From Psychrobacillus mangrovi (GTDB lineage Bacteria; Bacillota; Bacilli; Bacillales_A; Planococcaceae), in contig NZ_JBAWSY010000011.1 in the NCBI RefSeq assembly GCF_037104765.1, forward strand, positions 1-64,000: a stretch of DNA of 64,000 nucleotides. The letters run 5' to 3'. Below the pieces are notes generated by a model. The model was not told the origin of the DNA and ran no database searches. It saw only the letters and a program-made list of their open reading frames with translations. Below, in pieces: positions 53,597 through 62,426 of this stretch (within the stretch, counting starts at the first letter, position 1; each line of letters opens with the position of its first letter). Position numbers and translations under genes: made by a program.

Positions 53597-55696
53597 CTAC
53601 TTATACACTTTTAGTAGTCGTAAAGAATTTAGTACCACTAGTAATGTCGCACCCATATCAGCAAAGATGGCAATCCATAACGTTAACCATCCTGGAATAA
53701 TGAGTAAAAGTGCAATGATTTTTAATCCTAATGCAAACATAATATTTTCTTTAATAATATGCAATGCTTTTCGACTTAATCGAATCGTATATGGGAGTTT
53801 TTCTAAATCATCGGCCATCAATGCAACATCCGCCGTTTCTAGAGCTGCGTCTGTTCCAGCTCCACCCATAGCAATTCCAACTGTTGATGCTGCAAGTGCT
53901 GGAGAATCGTTTACACCATCTCCAACCATTGCCACTGCTCCATACTTTTCTTTAAGTGTTTTTATTGCAGATAGTTTATGTTCAGGCATAAGACTTGCTT
54001 CTACATCGGTAAGTCCAAGCTTAGCAGCAATAGCTTTAGCTGTTCGCTCATCATCTCCAGTAAGCATTACTGTATGTTTGATACCTGCTGATTTTAAATC
54101 GGCTAATACTTTACCGCTAGTTGAGCGAATAGGATCTGCTACGGCAATAAATCCTTTGTATACTCCACCCTCTGAAGCAAGCATCACTGTATTTCCTTCT
54201 GTTTGTAAGTTTTCCACACGAGCTATAACTTCCGCTGGAACAGTACTATTAGCGACTATCCAAGAAACACTTCCTACGGACCATTTCTTACCATCAACAA
54301 CTCCCTCTGCACCTTTACCAGTAACAGATTGGAACCCCTCCACATCTACTGCATGTATATGTTCTTTAGCAGCATACTTTACAATCGCTTGTGCGAGTGG
54401 GTGCTGAGAATATGTTTCAATCGACATTACTTTTTGAATGAAGTCATTATCGGATTCAGCTTCCACATAAGTTACTTCAGGATATCCTTTAGTTAATGTT
54501 CCTGTTTTATCAAACGCAATTGCTTTCAAACGACCTATTTCCTCTAAATGTATACCACCTTTGATGAGCACGCCTTGTTTAGCTGCGTTTCCGATTGCAG
54601 TAACTATCGCTACTGGTGTAGATACGACTAATGCACATGGACAACCTACTACGAGTACTGCTAACCCTTGGTAAATCCATGACTGCCAATCCGCTCCGAA
54701 TATAGGAGGAACGATCGCTACTAAAAAGGCTATCACAATAATTGCAGGTGTATAATACTTAGCAAATTTATCAACAAATTTTTGTGATGGCGCTTTTTCA
54801 GCCTGCGCTTCTTCTACTAAATGAATAATCTTTGCAATAGTTGTATCTTCTACTCTTTTTGTTACTTGAACTTCCAAAGAGCCCTCTTCATTTAAAGTAC
54901 CAGCAAAAACTTCGTCACCAATTTTTTTAACTGCTGGTACTGACTCACCTGTGATAGACGCTTGATTAACAGCTGAAGTCCCTTTCAAGACAATTCCATC
55001 CATCGCAATTTTTTGCCCTGGTTTCACAATGAGAATGTCATTAATTTGAATAAATTCGGTATCTACCTCTATAAGCTGATCACCCCGACGAATCGTTGCC
55101 GTCGGGGGCGCAATATCCATTAACTGGCTAATTGATTGTCGCGCTTTATTCATCGAGTAAGCCTCTAATGCTTCACTCACTGCGAATAAAAAGACGACAA
55201 CTGCACCCTCTCGCCATTCGCCGATAATCGCTGCCCCTATAATGGCAATGGTCATAAGCGTATTCATATCAAAATAAAATTTTGATAAATTCTTAATCCC
55301 ATGTTTAAACATTTCGTATCCACCAACAGCAATAGAAACAACGAACAAACCGACTGCAAATGGATGGGACTCACCATTAACAATGGATGCAATAATCCCA
55401 ATGACTAAAAATACAAACGAAATGACTGTCACGATATTTTCTTTACGTTTAAAAAATGGCACCTTTTCTTCTACTTTACGTTGTTTTTCCTGTGCTACTT
55501 TAATTCCGTCAAATGCCCCTGCTTTTTCAATATCTTCTACTGTTACATCACCTATAACTGAAACCTTAGATGCTCCAAAATTAACAAGTGCATCCTCCAC
55601 AGTTGGCAGATCTTTTATATTATTTTCAAATTTCATGGCACAACTGGCACATGAAAGATTTTCTAAGCGATATTCTTTTTTAGCTGCTTTCTCCAT
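53597..55696 (-). CDS. cadA: Cd/Zn/Pb-exporting P1B-type ATPase
   Basis: 699-residue heavy-metal P-type ATPase: a single N-terminal HMA domain with CASC (residues 16-19), the transmembrane CPC (VVGCPCALVVSTP), phosphorylation motif DKTGTLT, the SQHPLAQAI His-Pro locus and hinge GDGVNDSPAL. It exports Cd(II)/Zn(II)/Pb(II) from the cytoplasm. Start ATG 55696 follows AGGGTGAG; an ATG at 55726 lacks this. It overlaps cadC by 17 bp, and the operon is controlled by CadC. Confidence 0.95.
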   Translation of the reverse strand: MEKAAKKEYRLENLSCASCAMKFENNIKDLPTVEDALVNFGASKVSVIGDVTVEDIEKAGAFDGIKVAQEKQRKVEEKVPFFKRKENIVTVISFVFLVIGIIASIVNGESHPFAVGLFVVSIAVGGYEMFKHGIKNLSKFYFDMNTLMTIAIIGAAIIGEWREGAVVVFLFAVSEALEAYSMNKARQSISQLMDIAPPTATIRRGDQLIEVDTEFIQINDILIVKPGQKIAMDGIVLKGTSAVNQASITGESVPAVKKIGDEVFAGTLNEEGSLEVQVTKRVEDTTIAKIIHLVEEAQAEKAPSQKFVDKFAKYYTPAIIVIAFLVAIVPPIFGADWQSWIYQGLAVLVVGCPCALVVSTPVAIVTAIGNAAKQGVLIKGGIHLEEIGRLKAIAFDKTGTLTKGYPEVTYVEAESDNDFIQKVMSIETYSQHPLAQAIVKYAAKEHIHAVDVEGFQSVTGKGAEGVVDGKKWSVGSVSWIVANSTVPAEVIARVENLQTEGNTVMLASEGGVYKGFIAVADPIRSTSGKVLADLKSAGIKHTVMLTGDDERTAKAIAAKLGLTDVEASLMPEHKLSAIKTLKEKYGAVAMVGDGVNDSPALAASTVGIAMGGAGTDAALETADVALMADDLEKLPYTIRLSRKALHIIKENIMFALGLKIIALLLIIPGWLTLWIAIFADMGATLLVVLNSLRLLKVYK

Positions 55697-56054
55697 CTTT
55701 CTCACCCTCTTCCACCGCGTGTTCATACGCGATTTTAACTAGCTCGTTCACGTGATGGTCTGCTAATGAATAATAAACTAATTTACCTTTACGACGTGAT
55801 TTCGCAAGGGATAAATCTCGTAAAAACCGTAAATGATGCGATGCAGTTGCTGTAGATGAACCAATGATTTCACTCACATCGCAAACACATAACTCTTCTT
55901 CTATTGTGAGTGCATATGCAATTTTTAGTCTTGTTTCATCTGCCAACGCTTTAAAAATTTGCGCAACCTTTCTAACATCTGGCAATTTCTTTTTGACAGA
56001 TAGCACCACGTCATTGTGTATTACCGTTACTTCACACATATCTTTTGTCTGCAT
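55680..56054 (-). CDS. cadC: CadC, ArsR/SmtB-family metal-sensing repressor
   Basis: 124-residue winged-helix repressor. The metal motif ELCVCD (Cys56, Cys58) is in the alpha-3N type sensor region, and Cys7 lies in the N-terminal arm as in S. aureus CadC; the arm's second cysteine (Cys11 there) is Val here. Cd, Zn or Pb binding releases DNA and de-represses cadC-cadA. Two palindromic operators flank its promoter. Confidence 0.94.
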   Translation of the reverse strand: MQTKDMCEVTVIHNDVVLSVKKKLPDVRKVAQIFKALADETRLKIAYALTIEEELCVCDVSEIIGSSTATASHHLRFLRDLSLAKSRRKGKLVYYSLADHHVNELVKIAYEHAVEEGEKDGESS

Positions 56055-56067
56055 AAATCCACCTCAT

Positions 56068-56083
56068 TCAAATGTTCATTTGA
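56068..56083. promoter_or_regulatory. CadC operator 2 (downstream of -10)
   Basis: TCAAATG-TT-CATTTGA palindrome just before the cadC start, the typical ArsR/CadC type (TCAAATA-like half sites). Confidence 0.75.
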
Positions 56084-56094
56084 TTGTTCCTTTA

Positions 56095-56123
56095 ATTATA
56101 TGTTCGAACTATTCAAAATGCAA
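56095..56123 (-). promoter_or_regulatory. cadC-cadA promoter
   Basis: On the minus strand TTGCAT (56118-56123), 17 bp, TATAAT (56095-56100). The -35 box is inside the edge of a 44-bp palindrome and the second operator lies after -10, so repressor could block both sides. Confidence 0.75.
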
Positions 56124-56159
56124 CTACATTCAAATGTACATTTGAATGTAGTTGCATTT
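56116..56159. promoter_or_regulatory. 44-bp perfect palindrome with CadC-like core
   Basis: Perfect inverted repeat of 22+22 bp without any spacer; the half is AAATGCAACTACATTC plus AAATGT. The centre ATTCAAATG-TACATTTGAAT is a CadC-type half-site pair. Such a length exceeds the need of one operator; it could also extrude a cruciform or act as a hairpin in RNA. Confidence 0.8.
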
Positions 56160-56168
56160 ATTTAGGAG

Positions 56169-56315
56169 CCGTCCGATTGTTTGGTTGAGCCGTCCGATTT
56201 TTGGGAGGAACCATCCGATTATTTGGGCGAACCGTCCGATTATTGGAGTGAACCATCCGATTATCTGGCGGAGCCGTCCGATTGTTAGGCTATACCATCC
56301 GATTTGACCAGATAA
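56169..56315. repeat. 21-bp tandem array, locus 2 (seven units)
   Basis: Seven consecutive units of exactly 21 bp from 56169, each beginning CCGTCCGATT or CCATCCGATT followed by 11 variable bases. Same unit as the array at 15807-15911. In the minus direction it translates as an IIGWF/IIGRF heptad, which I take as a by-product. Confidence 0.9.
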
Positions 56316-56434
56316 TCGATTTTCTGTCCGTATAAAATTGTTTCTGACCGGATAATTGAAGTTTTTGTCCGTATAAAATAGTTTCTGACCGGATAGTTGT
56401 AGTTTCTGTCCGTATAAGTATTTTTCTGACCGCA
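56316..56434. repeat. ~20.5-bp repeat array, type B
   Basis: Alternating TTTCTGTCCGTATAAAATTG (20 bp) and TTTCTGACCGGATAATTGAA plus G (21 bp): two full 41-bp pairs plus most of a third. The core CTGWCCGKATAA resembles the CCGATTAT core of the adjacent 21-bp array and recurs at 31131-31192. Confidence 0.82.
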
Positions 56435-56449
56435 GAGCATTTTCATCCA

Positions 56450-56477
56450 ATAAAAAACCACTCAAATACTGAGTGGT
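56450..56477 (-). terminator. Terminator of the penicillin acylase gene
   Basis: ACCACTCA / TGAGTGGT stem (56457-56477) followed by six T on the minus strand, 15 bases after the stop. Confidence 0.9.
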
Positions 56478-56491
56478 CGCTCTATTCAAAC

Positions 56492-58849
56492 TTATTTAGC
56501 GGTCAAATTCAATTCATAGCCTTTTTCTATATCGCCATCAATAACTGTTGTATGATACTTACCTTCTGCCCAATCCATCACTTGGTCATGGTACCATTCA
56601 GATTTCATGTGTCCACTTTGGCCTGGCCCAACGATGTGATATGACTCACTTAAATCTGCCAAATCCGCAACGAATCGCCAGGATGCTCCGTGGTCAACTC
56701 TCCCTTCATCATCAAAGCCAGCTGCTTGTACGGTTATATTTGATCCGCCAATTGGCACAGACTTTGGATTTAATAGATACGCTAAAATAGGAGAGGCGCC
56801 TGCCAATGGGTGGTCAAATGTCAACTGGTGATAATCGCCCCACTTCCACTTCTGTTCATTTTCACCATACTGTTCTTTCAAATCAGTAACCGAATCTACA
56901 AAAGAGTCATAAACCCATTTGTCGACCCCGCCGTACTCATCTAACCATGCACTGGATTCATTACGATACCCTTTTCTTAAAAACTGATCCGAGATATTCC
57001 CTTTTCCAGATAACATACTATAAACATCCTCTGGCATTTCATCTTCCAACAAAGTCTTCGGAAGCTGCTTCATCCATTTATGAAAAATAAGAGGAGCTGC
57101 TAACTCTTTGTCATCCACCTGGTTCCACTCAATTAGTAGACTAATAATCTCTTTATATTCTCCACCACTATCTAGCTTTTCCACTGAATTAATCATAGAA
57201 GATAAAAATTCCCGAGCATATAGATTCGTTTGATCCATTTGCAAATTCATCATATCTTCTTTTGTTAAATTAGAATTACTCTTTAACTCTTCGGCAATAC
57301 GATCGTATCGGTACGATTGTGCCCAAAAGTCCGTAATATGGTATTTATAAGAATCGTCTATTACTTGATTGTTCGCTGTCGCAATAAACCCTTCTTTTGG
57401 GTTTACCACATTCGGTAATTCATTATATGGAACATACCCTTCCCAACCATAGTCAGCAGAGTCTCCCGGCACAGGTAATTGCCCATCTCCAGATTTACGT
57501 ATTGGCAGCCTACCATTCGCTTTATATGCAATCGTTCCATCTTTTGCAGCAAATACAAAGTTTTGTGCAGGTGCATGGAAATCTTCTAAAGCAGTCTCAA
57601 ATTCATCCCAGTCAGAAGATTTATTCATTTTAAGAATCGCTTGTAATTCAAGCGTCGGCTCTAGGGCAGTCCATTGCATGGAAAACAAAGCGGAAGCTTC
57701 CTCTTCTTTGAATAAAACATCCGAAATAATTGGCCCATGACGTGTTACCACTACCTCAAAAGGAACTGCTTCTTGCCCTTTCACCTTAATTTCTTTTTTA
57801 CGTACCTCTGCCTGCTCCCATTTACCTTCATAGAAAAACTGCGTTCGGTCATCCGGGTTTGGTGTTTCAATATATAAATCCTGTACATCAGGTCCTACAT
57901 TCGTTACACCCCATGCAACATTTTCGTTGTGTCCTAAAATAATACCTGGGACACCAGCGAATATGACCCCTCCTACATTTTGTTCTGGTGACTGTAAGTG
58001 CATTTGATACCAAATGGAAGGCGTACTCAATCCTAAATGCGGATCATCCGCAAGTAGAGGCTTACCGCTTTCTGTTTTATCGCCACTTACTACCCAGTTG
58101 TTACTACCGTTAAATTCATTTGGTAGTAAAGACGCATCGAAGTAACCCCTTACATTTACAGGTTTATTTTTGTTTGCCTCTATGATTGCTTGTGCATCAT
58201 TTGGATATGTTATAAATAACTCTTTCGCTTTTTCTTCTTCATATTCATTTAGAGCCCAGTGCCTAATTGCCAGCGTTGACCAGTTTCCACCTAGATCATA
58301 TGCCATAAATTTACCGATTGCCAATGAATCAATTGGTGTCCACTCTTCTGGCTCATATCCAAGCAGCTTAAACTCATAACTCAATTTCTTTTCTTCTTTC
58401 GCAAAGGCGATAAATTCATTTACCCCTTCCGCATACCATTTCAACACTTCTTTTGCTTCCGGACTATAACCGGCATACGACTTTTCTGCAGCATCTCGCA
58501 AGCTAAATGTTAAGAAAAACTTGTCAGTATCTAAAGCAGCTTCTCCTACTACTTCTGATAATTGCCCACTTGCTTGTCTTCTTGCTAAATCCATTTGGAA
58601 CAGTCGATCCTGTGCTTGTACAAAACCTTGAGCACGGTACAAGTCTCCATCTGATTTTGCTCTAATATGAGGAACACCATTAGCATCTCGCACAACTTTG
58701 ACATCCGCCTCTAATACATCGACGGAAAGATCTCCCTTAATTATCGGCTTGGAACCGGAGACATACATATTCACCCCAACTACTGCAATTACAATTATCG
58801 CAAGGATACTCCCCAATACCCAAGCGATTATTTTCCACCTTTTCTTCAC
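56492..58849 (-). CDS. Penicillin acylase family protein (Ntn hydrolase)
   Basis: 785-residue penicillin amidase-type precursor with an N-terminal membrane anchor (IIAWVLGSILAIIVIAVVGVNMYV). The alpha-subunit region has ADGVPHIRA-like GVPHIRAKSDGDLYRAQGFVQAQDRLFQMDL. The self-cleavage point and nucleophile are at FNGSNNWVVSG (Ser of GSNNW becomes the beta-chain N-terminus). These enzymes cleave amides such as penicillin G, acyl-homoserine lactones or acyl peptides, so quorum quenching is possible but not shown. Lone gene, own terminator. Confidence 0.93.
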   Translation of the reverse strand: MKKRWKIIAWVLGSILAIIVIAVVGVNMYVSGSKPIIKGDLSVDVLEADVKVVRDANGVPHIRAKSDGDLYRAQGFVQAQDRLFQMDLARRQASGQLSEVVGEAALDTDKFFLTFSLRDAAEKSYAGYSPEAKEVLKWYAEGVNEFIAFAKEEKKLSYEFKLLGYEPEEWTPIDSLAIGKFMAYDLGGNWSTLAIRHWALNEYEEEKAKELFITYPNDAQAIIEANKNKPVNVRGYFDASLLPNEFNGSNNWVVSGDKTESGKPLLADDPHLGLSTPSIWYQMHLQSPEQNVGGVIFAGVPGIILGHNENVAWGVTNVGPDVQDLYIETPNPDDRTQFFYEGKWEQAEVRKKEIKVKGQEAVPFEVVVTRHGPIISDVLFKEEEASALFSMQWTALEPTLELQAILKMNKSSDWDEFETALEDFHAPAQNFVFAAKDGTIAYKANGRLPIRKSGDGQLPVPGDSADYGWEGYVPYNELPNVVNPKEGFIATANNQVIDDSYKYHITDFWAQSYRYDRIAEELKSNSNLTKEDMMNLQMDQTNLYAREFLSSMINSVEKLDSGGEYKEIISLLIEWNQVDDKELAAPLIFHKWMKQLPKTLLEDEMPEDVYSMLSGKGNISDQFLRKGYRNESSAWLDEYGGVDKWVYDSFVDSVTDLKEQYGENEQKWKWGDYHQLTFDHPLAGASPILAYLLNPKSVPIGGSNITVQAAGFDDEGRVDHGASWRFVADLADLSESYHIVGPGQSGHMKSEWYHDQVMDWAEGKYHTTVIDGDIEKGYELNLTAK

Positions 58850-58913
58850 ATTTGTCCCCTCCCTTTTTATTACATTACAAACTTCGACATCTACATTTAA
58901 TTACCTCTATCAC

Positions 58914-58950
58914 ACAAAAAAAGACCTATGAATAAATATATTCATAGGTC
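58914..58950 (-). terminator. Terminator of murB
   Basis: GACCTATGAA / TTCATAGGTC stem followed by a run of T on the minus strand. Confidence 0.93.
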
Positions 58951-58960
58951 AATATTTATA

Positions 58961-59878
58961 TTATTGTTTGTTTTCACCAACAATTTTCACTTCTAATTCT
59001 AGCTCAACATCGAAGTTCTCTTTTACCGCTTTCTTAACCATTTCAATGGTGCTTATATAATCGGTAGCGGTAGCATTGTTTTTATTGACAATAAAACCTG
59101 CATGCTTTGTTGAAACCTCTGCCCCACCGAATCCTTTTCCTTGTAATCCGCTATCTTGGATTAACTTTCCGGCGAAATAACCAGGAGGACGTTTGAATAC
59201 ACTGCCTGCAGAAGGATACTCAAGTGGTTGTTTGGATTCCCGTTGAAATGTTAGGTCAGCTATTTTAGCGTCAATTTCTTCTTGATTTCCGGGTTGTAAT
59301 TCGAACTCAGCAGATAAAACATAGTACCCTTTTTTGGTGATTATACTTTTTCGGTAACCAAGCTCTAGTGCATCTTTTGAGAGAACAAGCTTTTCTCCGC
59401 TTGGCGTAAGAACAGTGCATTGGACAATTACATCCTGTATTTCTCCACCGTAAGCACCAGCATTCATCGCCATGGCACCACCGATAGACCCAGGAATTCC
59501 ACATGCAAATTCTAATCCCGTTAGAGACTCCTTTGCCACAGCTCTTGAAACGTCAATTATGTCGGCTCCACTTCCTGCAATTACTCGGTTGTCATTAATC
59601 GTGATCTCGTTTAGGTTTTCTAAGCGAAGAACAATCCCTCGAACTCCGCCATCACGTACGACCATATTCGATCCGTTTCCAAGAAGTAATAAAGGAATAT
59701 CATTTTTATTCGCGTATTGAACAACGAATGCTGCTTGATCTTCCGTTTCTGGAGTGACAAATAAGTCCGCAACTCCACCCATGCGGGTCATTGTATGCAG
59801 ATTTAGTGCTTCATCTATTTTTACATTATTCGAATGTAGTTGTGTAGTTAAATCTTGAAACCATTTTTGTTTACTCAA
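58961..59878 (-). CDS. murB: UDP-N-acetylenolpyruvoylglucosamine reductase
   Basis: 305-residue FAD enzyme that makes UDP-MurNAc. FAD-binding PLLLLGNGSNMVVRDGG and GLEFACGIPGSIGGAMAMNAGAYGGEI; substrate and catalytic region YPSAGSVFKRP and a C-terminal Glu. It is the type II form lacking the extra loop, as in Bacillus. Lone gene; other mur genes of the window are 38 kb away. Confidence 0.96.
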   Translation of the reverse strand: MSKQKWFQDLTTQLHSNNVKIDEALNLHTMTRMGGVADLFVTPETEDQAAFVVQYANKNDIPLLLLGNGSNMVVRDGGVRGIVLRLENLNEITINDNRVIAGSGADIIDVSRAVAKESLTGLEFACGIPGSIGGAMAMNAGAYGGEIQDVIVQCTVLTPSGEKLVLSKDALELGYRKSIITKKGYYVLSAEFELQPGNQEEIDAKIADLTFQRESKQPLEYPSAGSVFKRPPGYFAGKLIQDSGLQGKGFGGAEVSTKHAGFIVNKNNATATDYISTIEMVKKAVKENFDVELELEVKIVGENKQ

Positions 59879-59957
59879 AAAGAGACAATCCTTTCTTCAT
59901 TTACAATTCACCTTTACATAGTATGCGTTTTCGCAACTAATATATCAAGCAAAATTG

Positions 59958-60263
59958 TTATAACCATTCTTTAGACCAGGTTTCAATTCCGCCAACTACA
60001 TCTTTTAGGGCAAAACCTTTGTCTGTTAAGTTATATTCGACCCGCACAGGGACTTCTGAAAAGACAGTTCTTTCTACTATACCTTCTTTTTCAAGCTCTT
60101 TTAAGCGCTCAGAAAGTAACCGACCACTTATAGGAAGAGAAGATTCAATTTCATTAAATCGTTTTGCTCCATCTATGAGTTGGTACACAATCAAAGCTGT
60201 CCATCTTTTCCCTATCAATTCCATTGCCTTCGATAAACGCGGGCATAATAATGATTCTTTCAT
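59958..60263 (-). CDS. HxlR-family transcriptional regulator
   Basis: 101 residues, HxlR winged helix (CPRLSKAMELIGKRWTALIVYQLIDGAKRFNEIESSLPISGRLLSERLKELEKEGIVER). The Cys8-type residue near the N-terminus (LLCPRL) is where YodB/HypR-like members sense thiol stress. Start ATG 60263 is five bases after AGAGGTGA. Divergent from the YceI gene with two palindromes between, so both are probably regulated by it. Confidence 0.9.
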   Translation of the reverse strand: MKESLLCPRLSKAMELIGKRWTALIVYQLIDGAKRFNEIESSLPISGRLLSERLKELEKEGIVERTVFSEVPVRVEYNLTDKGFALKDVVGGIETWSKEWL

Positions 60264-60318
60264 CTGTTTCACCTCTATCATGTTCTATTATATTCTCCTC
60301 TCATTAATTTGTAAAACA

Positions 60319-60335
60319 AAGTAATTTAATTACTT
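60319..60335. promoter_or_regulatory. HxlR operator candidate 1
   Basis: Perfect palindrome AAGTAATT-T-AATTACTT in the HxlR / YceI intergenic region, 55 bp from the regulator start. Confidence 0.65.
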
Positions 60336-60363
60336 GACGTAACCATGGTATTATTTTAAAGTT

Positions 60364-60380
60364 AGTTACATAAAGTAACT
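60364..60380. promoter_or_regulatory. HxlR operator candidate 2
   Basis: AGTTAC-ATAAA-GTAACT, similar to candidate 1 (AAGTAA/TTACTT) with centres 45 bp apart; a TTGACG -35-like box is at 60334-60339 between them. Confidence 0.6.
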
Positions 60381-60516
60381 TATGGTTTAATAAATTAATT
60401 AGTGGGTATAGATTAATGTTGAACTTTTTATTTATCTTGAAATAAAACATCTTGATTTCAAAACAAGTATGTTTTATAATAAAATTAAGAAAAACATTCC
60501 GAGGAGGAAATTAAAA

Positions 60517-61041
60517 ATGACAAAATTTAATCTTGACGCTGCACACTCTAGTATCGACTTTTCTGTGAAACACATGATGGTTTCCAAAGTAAAAGGTTCT
60601 TTCACAAATTTCACTGCTGACCTAGAAGGTACTGCTGAAGATTTAACTGGTGCAACTATCAGCTTCGATATCGATGTAAAATCAATTAACACAAATAATG
60701 AAGATCGTGATAACCACTTACGTTCAGGTGACTTCTTTGATACAGAAAAATACCCAAGCATTAAATTCGTTGCTACAGACATTAAAAAAACGGATGATGG
60801 TGAATATGATGTAACTGGTGATATGACGATTAAAGGTGTATCAAAACCAGTGACTTTCGAAGTAGAATACGGCGGTAAAGGAACTAACCCATGGGGCCAA
60901 GAAGTAGTAGCATTCTCTGCGGATACAAAAATTAACCGTAAAGATTTTGACCTAGTATGGAACCAAGCACTTGAAACTGGTGGCGTTCTTGTCGGTGAAG
61001 ATATCAAAATCACTGTGGAATTAGAATTAAACCCAGCTTAA
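60517..61041 (+). CDS. YceI family protein
   Basis: 174-residue YceI-like lipocalin-fold protein (FNLDAAHSSIDFSVKHMMVSKVKGSF; SADTKINRKDFDL). The family binds long polyprenyl or lipid molecules; here there is no signal peptide, so it is cytoplasmic. Start ATG 60517 with GAGGAGGAAA eight bases upstream. It diverges from HxlR, which is a common pairing. Confidence 0.92.
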   Translation: MTKFNLDAAHSSIDFSVKHMMVSKVKGSFTNFTADLEGTAEDLTGATISFDIDVKSINTNNEDRDNHLRSGDFFDTEKYPSIKFVATDIKKTDDGEYDVTGDMTIKGVSKPVTFEVEYGGKGTNPWGQEVVAFSADTKINRKDFDLVWNQALETGGVLVGEDIKITVELELNPA

Positions 61042-61066
61042 TAATTCAATATGTATATCTCAATGA

Positions 61067-61099
61067 AGCTATCCTATTACAAACTAGGATAGCTTTTTT
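61067..61099 (+). terminator. Terminator of the YceI gene
   Basis: AAGCTATCCTA / TAGGATAGCTT stem with six T. Confidence 0.92.
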
Positions 61100-61221
61100 A
61101 TTTTATATTAAACACTTAATATTAAAAACTAACTATTCTGGAATATATTATATACTTCATATCAGAACGATTCTATGCTATTGTATGGAGTATTCTATAT
61201 TGTCAGAAAGGATTAACTATT

Positions 61222-62410
61222 ATGCCTCAAATGCTTGCTTTAGTTTTGATCGTCGGAATACTATTTATCGGAGACCTTGTGTCTACTAGAACGAAGGCTT
61301 GGATTCCTTCCGTTTTCGTTTCAGCAGTACTTTTTATTATTGGCTATTGGACTTTCTTTCCTACAGAGATTGTTTCCATTGCAGGTGTACCGCCCGTCGT
61401 TGCGACGATGATGATCTACTTACTTATTACCAATATGGGTACTTTGCTTTCCTTACAACAATTAAAAGAACAGTGGAAAACTATATTAATTTCACTGGCT
61501 GGAATAATAGGGATTATCGCTGTTTTGTTTGGAATTGGAACATTTATATTTGGTGTAGAAACAATTATTGTTGCTATCCCCCCTCTTGTCGGTGGTCTTG
61601 TTTCTGCTTTGATCATGTCCGAGGGTGCAGCAAATGCTGGATTAACAACATTATCTGTATTTGCTATTGTTATTTACGTTATGCAAGGCTTTGCTGGTTA
61701 TCCACTTACATCTATCGCACTTAAAAAAGAAGGGAAATCGCTTCTTGAAAAATTCCGCAAAGGAGAACTTTCAATACCTGGACAAACCAACAGTTCTACG
61801 GAGGAAACACAAGAAGAGCTTAAAATGTTCCGCAAATTGCCTGCAAAATACAACACAGATTACTTTAAATTTTTCCGTTTAGCATTTTGTAGGTTTCCTT
61901 GCTTACCTTGTTTCAACGGTATTAGAACCCATTGTATCCATTAGTCCCTATGTACTTTGTTTATTATTCGGTATTATAGCTGCAAGCATTGGATTTTTAG
62001 AGCGCCAAGTATTACAAAAAGCAAATGGTTTCGGCTTATGTATAATGGTTCTAATGCTTTTCGTATTTGACGCCCTAAAAACTGCAACACCTTCGATGAT
62101 TATGCAAATTTTATATCCATTAATCGGAATAATTATCCTTGGAGTAATCGGTATGTACTTATTCTCTTTCCTTATGGGAAAAATTTTAAAAGTGAGCAAA
62201 AACATGGCTTTTGCTATTTCATTAACTGCACTTTACGGATTCCCTGCTGATTACATTATTACAAATGAAGTAATTAATTCTTTAACCCAAGATAAAAAAG
62301 AACGAGAAGCGTTAACTGCTCATATGCTGCCACCTATGCTAGTCGGAGGATTCATCAGTGTTACAATCGTTTCTGTTATTCTCGCAGGTATTTTCGTAGG
62401 ATTCTTATAA
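61222..62410 (+). pseudogene. Putative integral membrane transporter, frameshifted
   Basis: Two frames form one ~396-residue polytopic protein. The first (61222 to about 61888) has about six helices; the second continues at 61889 with LAYLVSTVLEPIVSISPYVLCLLFG and ends at 62410. The break is in a four-T run (61885-61888): with three T the frames join as RLAFVGFL. As sequenced, translation stops at 61944. The context (next two genes are M20 peptidases, 16 bp apart) suggests uptake of an amino-acid-like substrate. Family not named with confidence; a sequencing or recent-mutation origin cannot be told apart. Confidence 0.82.
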
Positions 62411-62426
62411 AATTAGGAGAGATAAT

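Noticed and set aside
53580..54407. 275-codon open frame antisense to cadA
   Set aside because: Ser/Ala-rich mirror of the cadA codons, no ribosome binding site; a known artefact opposite well-biased genes. The same applies to 60474-61013 opposite the YceI gene.
56169..56434. CRISPR array
   Set aside because: Period is 20.5-21 bp with a 10-bp core and 11-bp variable part; far too short for repeats plus spacers, and no cas genes are present.
56130..56489. 119-codon open frame on the minus strand with IIGWF/IIGRF heptads
   Set aside because: It is just the translation of the 21-bp and type B arrays (21 is a multiple of three). It has no ribosome binding site and runs through the palindrome and into the terminator of the acylase gene.
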